From Bacteroidota bacterium (lineage in GTDB: Bacteria; Bacteroidota; Bacteroidia; JAADEI01): a stretch of 5,703 bases of DNA. Shown here one piece after another: positions 1 to 5,646 of this stretch (position 1 is its first letter; every line of letters starts with the position of its first letter). The stretch lies in NCBI GenBank assembly GCA_024280615.1, contig JAJRPU010000231.1, forward strand, positions 1 through 5,703. Reading direction: 5' to 3'. The notes under the pieces were generated by a model, which was given only the letters and a program-made list of their open reading frames with translations, did no database searches and was not told where the DNA came from. The translations under genes were made by a program, and so were the position numbers.

Positions 1-930
1 AATAAACTTTCCCAAGACGATTTGATGGTTGTTTCGCAGGGGGCTGGTGTCCCTAAGGCTTTTTGGAGGGACTATGGCTTGCGACAATTGATAGTTGTTC
101 TTGCTGTTTTATATAGCACCATCAAAAACTGGCATGTTATCATTTTTCTTTTTTCTGTGTTGAATTTTGTTGTTTTTTACTTCAGCTGGGTTCGTGCAAT
201 AAAAGAGATATTCAACGTTTCAGAGGAGTATATCCTTCTGGCTGGATTGTTTCTGCCATCTTTCGTGTTGTGGGGCAGTGTGTTGCATCCAGAGGCGTTA
301 TTTCTTAACGGTGTGGGGGGCTTGTTGTGGTTCTGGCGTAGCAAATGGAAGACTGCCTTTGTTTTCCTTGTTTTCGCTATGTTGTGGAAATTAGAAATAA
401 CTGCATTTGTGGGATTGTTAATCTGGTTATTGAAAAGACCAACAAACATTAGCGTTGTTGCTGGCTTGGGAATGTTCTTCTTGGCATTGCTGGTGTTTTT
501 CCCTAACCCTCTTTGGGTGGTGTGCCACAAGCAAGCAAAGACATTTATGCTACTTGGAAACACTTCTTTCTCCACTTTTCCTATTTGCTATACTTGGGAC
601 TGGACGGCTCTTGCCATTATACGGGCTATCCCAGAAGTTCTTTTTAGCCCTATTGTTATTGGAGGGATTGCAGGCTGGTTCTTCCTATTGGAAAACATTG
701 GAGTATGGGCTATTGCCCTGACGCTGTTCATTATGCGATATAAATACTGGCGAATGCTTGATTTGATTGTTATTGCTCTTGCTGTAATGCTAATCATTGG
801 GTTAACATTTAATAATGCAGGAAGCATAATCAGATACAGGACTGTTGCTCTGGCTTTCCTTTTCCTGCCATCTATGGCTGTTGCACTGCGTCGCTTGGGT
901 AAAATAAAACACAGAGATACTGTGACCTAA
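1..930 (+). CDS. Multi-pass integral membrane protein, C-terminal part (5' end outside window)
   Basis: The reading frame is open from the first base, so the real start probably lies to the left; a TTG at 22 and an ATG at 25 are possible but unconvincing starts. The visible 309 residues hold roughly eight or nine hydrophobic segments with short basic loops, and the C-terminus ends in a basic tail (RRLGKIKHRD). Two motifs recall integral-membrane polysaccharide polymerase or GT-C glycosyltransferase-like proteins of Bacteroidota: a segment PSFVLWGSVLHPEAL (about residues 86-100 counted from base 1), comparable to the 'WsSg.hKE' loop of such proteins, and N-AGSIIRYRT near residues 271-281, comparable to their late 'N.G..lRYR' motif. 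That comparison is from memory of the families, not a search. No catalytic residues can be assigned. The gene converges on the redoxin gene and its TAA stop overlaps that gene's TAG. It could equally be an uncharacterised transporter-like protein; a membrane protein is certain, its function is not. Confidence 0.8.
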   Translation, partial: NKLSQDDLMVVSQGAGVPKAFWRDYGLRQLIVVLAVLYSTIKNWHVIIFLFSVLNFVVFYFSWVRAIKEIFNVSEEYILLAGLFLPSFVLWGSVLHPEALFLNGVGGLLWFWRSKWKTAFVFLVFAMLWKLEITAFVGLLIWLLKRPTNISVVAGLGMFFLALLVFFPNPLWVVCHKQAKTFMLLGNTSFSTFPICYTWDWTALAIIRAIPEVLFSPIVIGGIAGWFFLLENIGVWAIALTLFIMRYKYWRMLDLIVIALAVMLIIGLTFNNAGSIIRYRTVALAFLFLPSMAVALRRLGKIKHRDTVT

Positions 931-1493
931 TCTCGCCATTTGATATTGCAGCCCATTGCTGGCTTCCATTCTTCTGGAGCAGGTAGTGTACCTTTTCCAA
1001 GCAGGGCATCCAGAACATGCTTGAGGTCTGAGCCAGTGACGGGAACATCTCTGCCAGGAGAAGACTCATCAAACCTGCCGTGATAAACCAGTTTCAAATC
1101 CTTGTCAAACACAAAGAACTCAGGAGTGCACAGTGCACCATATTCCTTCGCCACTTCCTGAGTTTCGTCAAACAGGTAAGGGAACGGGAAATCCAGTTTG
1201 GAAGCCAATTGTGCCATTGCCTCCGGAGAATCTTCGGGATATTTTTCTGGGTCGTTTGCACTAATGCCCACAAACGCTATACCTTTTGGAATGTATTCCC
1301 TTGCCACTTCAAGGAGTTTATTGAGGATGTGCACTACATACGGGCAATGGTTGCACATGAACACAATGACCGTTGCCTTCTCGCCCCTCAACTCATTGAG
1401 ATTCCTTTTCTTGCCTGTCAGTGGCTCAACAAGTTCAAATTCAGGAGCCCGGTCGCCAAACTTCAGCTTGTCCTCGCTATATGTTAAAACCAT
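927..1493 (-). CDS. Thioredoxin family protein, peroxiredoxin-like redoxin (CNHC active site)
   Basis: The 188-residue product is a thioredoxin-fold redoxin of the AhpC/TSA-Redoxin group, the PRX-like subfamily with a CNHCPYV active site. It probably acts in thiol-disulfide exchange; with no signal peptide it should be cytoplasmic. Visible landmarks: the GDRAPEFEL entry strand (residues 13-21), CNHC at 47-50 followed by PYV, a GISAND strand (77-81 onwards), YGALCTPEFFVFD at 118-130 with the usual cis-proline (P124) preceded by a third cysteine (C122), and a C-terminal GCNIKW with a fourth cysteine (C182). All are family hallmarks as I recall them, and the length is normal. I chose the ATG at 1493 over a GTG at 1511, which would add six residues, for three reasons: homologs typically start 'MxLTxS', an AAGAAGG stretch precedes this ATG, and a -7-like element covers the GTG. 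The gene is divergent from the DUF4476 gene and overlaps the left-hand gene tail to tail. Its physiological substrate is unknown. Confidence 0.93.
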   Translation of the reverse strand: MVLTYSEDKLKFGDRAPEFELVEPLTGKKRNLNELRGEKATVIVFMCNHCPYVVHILNKLLEVAREYIPKGIAFVGISANDPEKYPEDSPEAMAQLASKLDFPFPYLFDETQEVAKEYGALCTPEFFVFDKDLKLVYHGRFDESSPGRDVPVTGSDLKHVLDALLGKGTLPAPEEWKPAMGCNIKWRD

Positions 1494-1540
1494 TCTGCCC
1501 TTCTTTTCCACAAAAATAGGTAAAACTATTTTGCCCTTCT
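1485..1540. repeat. Direct repeat of 20 bases duplicating the redoxin start region
   Basis: The copies are 1485-1504 and 1521-1540, offset by 36 bases, and match at 18 of 20 positions. Read on the minus strand, the first copy contains the AGAAGGGCA stretch, the ATG start at 1493 and the next codons. The second copy keeps AGAAGGGCA and the GTTTTA but has ATA where the start codon would be. The intervening 16 bases are not repeated, so this is not a simple tandem duplication of the whole 36 bases. It may be an operator pair or a duplication relic. Confidence 0.7.
1511..1518 (-). promoter_or_regulatory. Putative Bacteroidota -7 promoter element for the redoxin gene
   Basis: The minus strand reads TATTTTTG, a full match to the Bacteroidota -7 consensus TAnnTTTG. 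It lies between the two repeat copies, about 18 bases upstream of the ATG at 1493. Transcription would then start around 1503-1506, giving a very short leader and excluding the GTG at 1511. I see no good TTG-type -33 element at the expected distance, and an 8-mer like this is expected by chance in AT-rich DNA, so this is weak. Confidence 0.25.
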
Positions 1541-1605
1541 ATATTATCATTTTGAAAAATGGCACAGAATTTGCCTACCAAATAAATACGTAAAGATGCA
1601 TAACG

Positions 1606-2409
1606 ATGCGAACAATAACTTTAATACTGGTAGTGTTAATAGGTTTTGTGAACATGAATGGGCAGGATACGAGTATAATAAACATGTTGTGGAACAGCTT
1701 AAGACAGCAATTGAACATTAACCAGTCAAGACTGCAATATATCCTACGAAATTTAGTAATTCATGAAAGCACAGAAGTGCATTACATTGCCTCCGTTCCA
1801 CTCAATGACAGCATAGGATTAGTTCATATTACAGAGCCCAATTTAGGTTATGTGGAAATCTACATGAATGGCGAACTAATTATGAGAGGGACTACGCCAT
1901 TATCTTTCGCTATCACACAATCGGCTAATTATGAGTTCGTTTTGATTTATAACGGCTTCCAATGGGTTAGAACAATTTTCCTGAGTCCAGGAAGGGAATA
2001 TTTTATTGGTGTTCCCGGTCTTGAAGAGTATGTAATGTATTATAGACAAGGCATTCGTCCACGCACAGTTACATATATATCGCCATACACGGGAACCATA
2101 GTGGTTGAAGATTATACCTCGTGTAGCCTTATGGACACTGCAGAATTTAATCACTTACTACTTACTATCAAAAACGCTTCATTTTCAGATGAAAAAATTG
2201 CTATTATTAGAAGTGCAGCTTCTGGACATTGCTTTACTGTTCCCCAGGCATTAACCATTTTAAGTCAGCTTAGTTTTGACGATGATAAGCTAATTGCAGC
2301 CAAAATCCTTGCAAATGCTCTTATCAATCCTCAGGATGCCTATCTCCTTGCAGATGCCTTCACTTTTTCCGACACTAAGGAGAAATTCCTATTATGGTTA
2401 GGACAGTAA
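1606..2409 (+). CDS. Secreted DUF4476 domain protein with a PEGA-like N-terminal domain
   Basis: The 267-residue product starts with a short basic end and a hydrophobic stretch (residues 1-19, MRTITLILVV onward) that looks like a Sec signal peptide, without a lipobox cysteine. Residues about 22-60 form a predicted helical, Q/N-rich linker. Residues about 80-135 (GYVEIYMNGELIMRGTTPL, then ANYEFVLIYNGFQWVRTIFL and SPGREYFIGV) resemble a PEGA or similar beta-sandwich: strand, 'NG', TPL turn, strand. Residues about 178-267 match the DUF4476 pattern, with paired helices EFNHLLLTIKNASFSDEKIAII and the diagnostic LSFDDDKLIAAKIL (222-235) followed by the NPQDAYLLADAFTFSDTKEKF helices. DUF4476 is a domain of unknown function, common in exported Bacteroidota proteins. 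The ATG is the only start that leads directly into the signal peptide; no Shine-Dalgarno is seen, as usual in this phylum. The gene is divergent from the redoxin gene and convergent with the PKD gene. Coding bases are more A/T-rich than in the left-hand genes. No enzymatic role is suggested. Confidence 0.88.
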   Translation: MRTITLILVVLIGFVNMNGQDTSIINMLWNSLRQQLNINQSRLQYILRNLVIHESTEVHYIASVPLNDSIGLVHITEPNLGYVEIYMNGELIMRGTTPLSFAITQSANYEFVLIYNGFQWVRTIFLSPGREYFIGVPGLEEYVMYYRQGIRPRTVTYISPYTGTIVVEDYTSCSLMDTAEFNHLLLTIKNASFSDEKIAIIRSAASGHCFTVPQALTILSQLSFDDDKLIAAKILANALINPQDAYLLADAFTFSDTKEKFLLWLGQ

Positions 2410-2450
2410 AATCGCGCTATTACAAGGGCATTGCAATTAAGCACAATTAT

Positions 2451-2470
2451 TTAAAATTGACTCTGACCCC
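2451..2470. repeat. TTGACTCTGACCCC motif, possible REP-type or transposon-associated remnant
   Basis: The spacer between the convergent DUF4476 and PKD genes contains AAATTGACTCTGACCCC (complement GGGGTCAGAGTCAATTT). I recall nearly this string recurring in many bacterial genomes beside REP-associated (IS200-like, Y1) transposase genes and dispersed intergenic repeats. No transposase is visible here. The assignment rests on memory of a short string, so it is tentative. Confidence 0.25.
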
Positions 2471-2486
2471 ACTGTGTATAAAACAA

Positions 2487-2514
2487 TCCTGGCGGGTGGT
2501 GAAACCCACCGGGA
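2487..2514. terminator. Imperfect hairpin between convergent genes, candidate terminator
   Basis: Bases 2495-2499 (GGTGG) pair with 2506-2510 (CCACC) around a six-base loop, and an outer TCC/GGA (2487-2489 with 2512-2514) can pair across an internal loop. It lies about 80 bases after the DUF4476 stop and 33 bases beyond the PKD gene stop. On the minus strand a TTGTTTTAT stretch follows within about ten bases, which fits better with terminating the PKD transcript than the plus-strand one. No clean U-tract follows on either strand, and it might instead be a repeat-element hairpin. Confidence 0.3.
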
Positions 2515-2546
2515 CAAGTTGAAGAAATTGATTTGTTAGGTGTGTC

Positions 2547-5249
2547 TTAGTTTCCTTTGATTAGTTTACCATTCCAGAGGGTTATGCCTGTTTGTGTGTC
2601 CACAACCTGCCCGAGATATGTTCCTGCTGGGAGGCTGGAGACGTCAACCAATTGCCCACTGGTGGTTGTCTGGACGGAGATTAGTGCTTTGCCAGTCAGG
2701 TCCCTGATGATGAACTGCAGGTCCTTGGAAGCATACTCATCGCCAACCTGCACTTTAATAAACTCTCGGATTGGATTTGGATATATGATTATGGTTTGGT
2801 TGTCTTGTGCCGTGGCAACGTTCACTGTGCTAAGGTCCGTGATAGTGATTGTTTGAGTGAAGGTGTCTGAGAAACCACATGGATTGCTAACAATAAGCGT
2901 GATGGTATACGTGCCATTTGAAGTGTATGTATGCGTTGGGGCCATGTCTGTTGAGGTGTTTCCGTCGCCAAAGTCCCACTGGAAAGAAGTTGCATTCTGT
3001 GACATATTAAAGAATTGGACGATGCCATTGCCAAGATAGTTATATATGAATTGAGCAGTTGGTGGAATGTTCTCTGTTACAAAAATGCTTCTGTAGGTTG
3101 TATATGTGCAGGTGTCTCCTAAAGCCACAAGAGTTACCCAATAGAACCCTGGCGTGGTGTATGTATGCGATACTGTTTGTCCAGTGTCTGTATTTCCATC
3201 TCCGAATGACCATAAGAATTCGGTTGCTGTGATGCCATTAAGGTTGTTGGCAGCGAAATTTATGGTATTTCCTTCACAGATAGCAGTATCAGAAGCAGAG
3301 ATTTCATACACTGGAGCTCCTAGGACTGTAATAGTTTTACTAAATGTATCTGTTCCGACGCACGATTGCACAAATGCTTGGACTACATAAGTTCCCCTGT
3401 TAAGATATGTGTGATACACGTATCGTCCCGTGTCTACTGTTCCATCGCCGAGGTCCCATGAAATTTGTGTTTCGTCTAATGGCAAGTAGGAACCATAGAT
3501 ATTTATATATAAAAGTTCGCCAGCACATACAACAGACGGATACACATTTATCATAGCATTAGGTGACAATCCCCTAACAACAATATGTTCATAACTGTAT
3601 AGTTCTATGCCGTGGCAATTGTTTACCATTCTAAGAGTGATTGTATACGCTCCTTCATTTGCGTAAGCGTGCGTAGCGTATAGCCACCCCTGTTCTGGTT
3701 CTATGATGGTATCTATTGTTCCATCGCCATAATCAATGTAAACAGTGTCAATTGTTAGGCTTGGCATAACAGAAATACTAAAAGTTATCTCTTCCCCAGT
3801 ACACACATTATTTGCTGAAGTATATACACTGGTTAATATAGTGCTTAGGTCTGGCTCTTTAACCCACACAACATCATTATAAGTGGTCCAATCCCCACAT
3901 TGGTTCAACACCTCAACAGTAATAGGATGGCTTCCGTAGGTAGTAGGAGCTGTTAATGTTAGGGAGGTCTGGTTAGGACCAAGGGCATACATATTACCGT
4001 CGAATATTACAACAGCACTGTCAATAGGCATATTACTATAAATGAAAAGGTCAAAGTCTTCCCCGGGACAAAGAGTCTGATTGGATGCATAAATTGAAAC
4101 ATTTGCAGGAACACCTGAATCTTTCACTTTCACTGTTCGCGTCGCTTGGACACTATCCCCACAATAGGAATAAGCAGTGGCAGTAACAGTATAGGTCCCT
4201 ACCGAGGAATACGTATGGGAAACACCAGGATAAGTGGATATATATCTGTTTCCATCACCCATATCCCATTTAATATATCGGATGTTAAAATTATCAGTGA
4301 ATGATGCATAGAAACTAAAATTTGTTCCAAGACATACACTATCACCAGGTGTAACAATTATATTTGCAGAACCTGGAGAGTAATTAGAGAGCACATTAAC
4401 GACGATTGTGCTAACGCTACTATCGTTAGTGCATTGACCACTTTGCCACTTGGCAACTAACTTAGCATTATAATTGCCTGCTGTATTGTAAACGTGATTC
4501 ACCTCATTGAAATCTTCTATATCACCTGTTATAATTGGGCTTCCATCGCCAAAATCCCAAGTTACTACATATCCGTGTGGTTGCCCATACATTGCCTTAA
4601 ATTGAACTGGCACACCTGGACACACATTATTAGGATATACCGTAGGAAACACAGAGGGAACAGCATCCGTGTCAATAGTCAATATAACTTGGATTGAGTC
4701 TATTCCACAGACATTAAAGCCGATTAAGAGGACAGTATCAAATCCTTGGGAGTTGTATATATGCCACACTTCTGTCTCTTGTGTGGAGATAGTGTTTCCT
4801 GCAATATACCATATAAATGAGTCAACAGGTTGTGAGAAGGAACCTTTGAAAGATACGGGAGTTCCCGGGCAGACAAAAGAACTAGGAGTTACATCTATGT
4901 ATGGCATTGGTTTGTTAAGCATAGCTATTGTCTTAATCACATACACAGAGTCGTGAGGCGTCGCATCAGTATCAATCGCTAAAAGGATTATGTCTAAGTC
5001 TCCACCGCCACTAAGCACAAAAAACGTGTCTGTTACACCGCCAGCAAAAAACAAAGGAGGATTAGTCTGCCACATGAAAGTGTCAAATGGAGCGGAAACC
5101 GTAGCATTAAGAAACACAGTGTCATTGGAACATGCTACTGCCGGATGGCCACGATTTGCTGAAAATGTATAAGTGAAGTTAACCTGTGCAAAGGAATTGC
5201 TCTTTAACATGAGCATCGCCAAACCCGCCATTATTAGTTTTCGTATCAT
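2547..5249 (-). CDS. Large secreted PKD-repeat protein with T9SS type A C-terminal sorting domain
   Basis: The 900-residue product is probably a cell-surface or released adhesin-like or structural protein. I start it at the ATG at 5249; an in-frame GTG one codon earlier (5252) is less likely. Residues 1-21 (MIRKLIMAGLAMLMLKSNSFA, cut before QVNF) form a signal peptide. About nine tandem repeats of roughly 80-95 residues follow. Six carry the canonical PKD core: WDFGDG 231-236, WDMGDG 328-333, IDYGDG 505-510, WDLGDG 598-603, WSFGDG 680-685 and WDFGDG 758-763, each with a downstream HTY/HVY/HAY...G.Y motif. The first, second and fifth repeats lack the GDG. Most repeats have one cysteine near the start (xxxVCxG) and one about 54-63 residues later. 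The end, about 813-900, is a T9SS type A domain: YPNP at 823-826, DLTGK at 850-854, LPAGTY at 873-878 and terminal KLIKGN. That routes it through the outer membrane by the type IX machinery, with removal of the tail by PorU in the known model. No catalytic domain is visible. Composition changes along the gene, with the 3' end more GC-rich. Confidence 0.95.
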   Translation of the reverse strand: MIRKLIMAGLAMLMLKSNSFAQVNFTYTFSANRGHPAVACSNDTVFLNATVSAPFDTFMWQTNPPLFFAGGVTDTFFVLSGGGDLDIILLAIDTDATPHDSVYVIKTIAMLNKPMPYIDVTPSSFVCPGTPVSFKGSFSQPVDSFIWYIAGNTISTQETEVWHIYNSQGFDTVLLIGFNVCGIDSIQVILTIDTDAVPSVFPTVYPNNVCPGVPVQFKAMYGQPHGYVVTWDFGDGSPIITGDIEDFNEVNHVYNTAGNYNAKLVAKWQSGQCTNDSSVSTIVVNVLSNYSPGSANIIVTPGDSVCLGTNFSFYASFTDNFNIRYIKWDMGDGNRYISTYPGVSHTYSSVGTYTVTATAYSYCGDSVQATRTVKVKDSGVPANVSIYASNQTLCPGEDFDLFIYSNMPIDSAVVIFDGNMYALGPNQTSLTLTAPTTYGSHPITVEVLNQCGDWTTYNDVVWVKEPDLSTILTSVYTSANNVCTGEEITFSISVMPSLTIDTVYIDYGDGTIDTIIEPEQGWLYATHAYANEGAYTITLRMVNNCHGIELYSYEHIVVRGLSPNAMINVYPSVVCAGELLYINIYGSYLPLDETQISWDLGDGTVDTGRYVYHTYLNRGTYVVQAFVQSCVGTDTFSKTITVLGAPVYEISASDTAICEGNTINFAANNLNGITATEFLWSFGDGNTDTGQTVSHTYTTPGFYWVTLVALGDTCTYTTYRSIFVTENIPPTAQFIYNYLGNGIVQFFNMSQNATSFQWDFGDGNTSTDMAPTHTYTSNGTYTITLIVSNPCGFSDTFTQTITITDLSTVNVATAQDNQTIIIYPNPIREFIKVQVGDEYASKDLQFIIRDLTGKALISVQTTTSGQLVDVSSLPAGTYLGQVVDTQTGITLWNGKLIKGN

Positions 5250-5318
5250 CACTTGTGCAGTTTTACTGGTTATTACTTAATAGATGCTTTATTTTTAAGA
5301 AAGGTTGCATCTCATCAG

Positions 5319-5326
5319 CAAATATA
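5319..5326 (-). promoter_or_regulatory. Putative Bacteroidota -7 promoter element for the PKD/T9SS gene
   Basis: The minus strand reads TATATTTG, a full match to TAnnTTTG, 69 bases upstream of the ATG at 5249. That implies a leader of roughly 60 bases, a reasonable length. No clear TTG-type -33 element is seen 19-21 bases further upstream; that stretch is plain AT-rich. The position is the best in the upstream region, but an 8-base match is only moderate evidence. Confidence 0.35.
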
Positions 5327-5506
5327 TAGTAATGCGAAATTATTTTATTCTAACACTTTTCTGAGCTTCAAAAATCCACCAATAGTCAGCAGGCTTCCCT
5401 AAAATCAAGACCTAAATTTTACAAGAACGCAACTTTTACTAATACTTTATGTTGCATAAAACCATTGATTTAGTTAGACCTCATATGAATATCCGTAATC
5501 TTCATA

Positions 5507-5521
5507 CCACAAAGTTTGTGG
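5507..5521. repeat. Perfect inverted repeat CCACAAA-G-TTTGTGG
   Basis: Seven-base arms (5507-5513 and 5515-5521) flank a single central G. The one-base spacer is too tight for an RNA hairpin with full pairing, so a DNA-level site for a dimeric regulator is more plausible than a terminator. It is 125 bases upstream of the right-edge start codon. It could also be chance; no second copy is seen in the window. Confidence 0.4.
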
Positions 5522-5542
5522 GTTTGTTAGTAAACATAAACA

Positions 5543-5561
5543 TTAATTTATTAATTTATTA
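5543..5561. repeat. Short tandem repeat, TTAATTTA unit, about 2.4 copies
   Basis: TTAATTTA occurs at 5543-5550 and again at 5551-5558, followed by TTA. It sits in the AT-rich region upstream of the right-edge gene. Such a tract could act as a UP-like element or be prone to slippage, but at this size it may simply reflect base composition. Confidence 0.5.
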
Positions 5562-5646
5562 CTTTCAGCTTCCAAAACCCAAGTGTTATGTTAAGACTGA
5601 CACTGTAACTTTTAATACGATATATTAGCATACAAATTGGTGTGTT

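Larger units (their letters stand above)
5250..5646. other. AT-rich divergent intergenic region without a supported gene
   Basis: About 400 bases separate the divergent PKD gene and the right-edge gene, more than is needed for two promoters. It contains the putative PKD promoter element near 5319, a perfect 15-base palindrome at 5507-5521 and a short AT-rich tandem repeat at 5543-5561. A 47-codon reading frame (5485-5628) is present, but its residues are low-complexity N/I/L-rich and it is probably not a gene. I see no tRNA-like or riboswitch-like fold. No TAnnTTTG match was found on the plus strand for the right-edge gene, though an AT-rich TATATT stands at 5621-5626. Confidence 0.6.

Noticed and set aside
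177..827. Minus-strand open frames opposite the membrane protein gene
   Set aside because: Their translations lack domain features and lie opposite a continuous hydrophobic coding frame; they are shadows.
1080..1593. Plus-strand open frames opposite the redoxin gene and its upstream spacer
   Set aside because: They are antisense to a well-recognised thioredoxin-family protein and show no domain of their own.
1494..1605. Plus-strand promoter for the DUF4476 gene
   Set aside because: TTTG-containing strings near 1530 and 1551 match TAnnTTTG only with mismatches or wrong spacing, so no promoter is called.
2444..2459. CAATT...AATTG inverted repeat after the DUF4476 stop, considered as its terminator
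   Set aside because: Only five A/T-rich pairs and no U-tract; too weak to call.
2557..5172. Several plus-strand open frames opposite the PKD gene
   Set aside because: The minus strand encodes an unbroken PKD/T9SS protein with clear repeats; the opposite frames are composition-driven.
2547..5249. The tandem PKD repeats as a CRISPR or DNA-level satellite array
   Set aside because: The repeats are protein-level modules of 80-95 residues with diverged DNA, with no short identical repeats and unique spacers.
5485..5628. A 47-codon open frame in the right intergenic region, in frame with the right-edge gene
   Set aside because: Its product is low-complexity and N/I/L-rich in AT-rich DNA, with no recognisable domain and no good initiation context; it ends at the TAG at 5626, so it is not an extension of the downstream gene.
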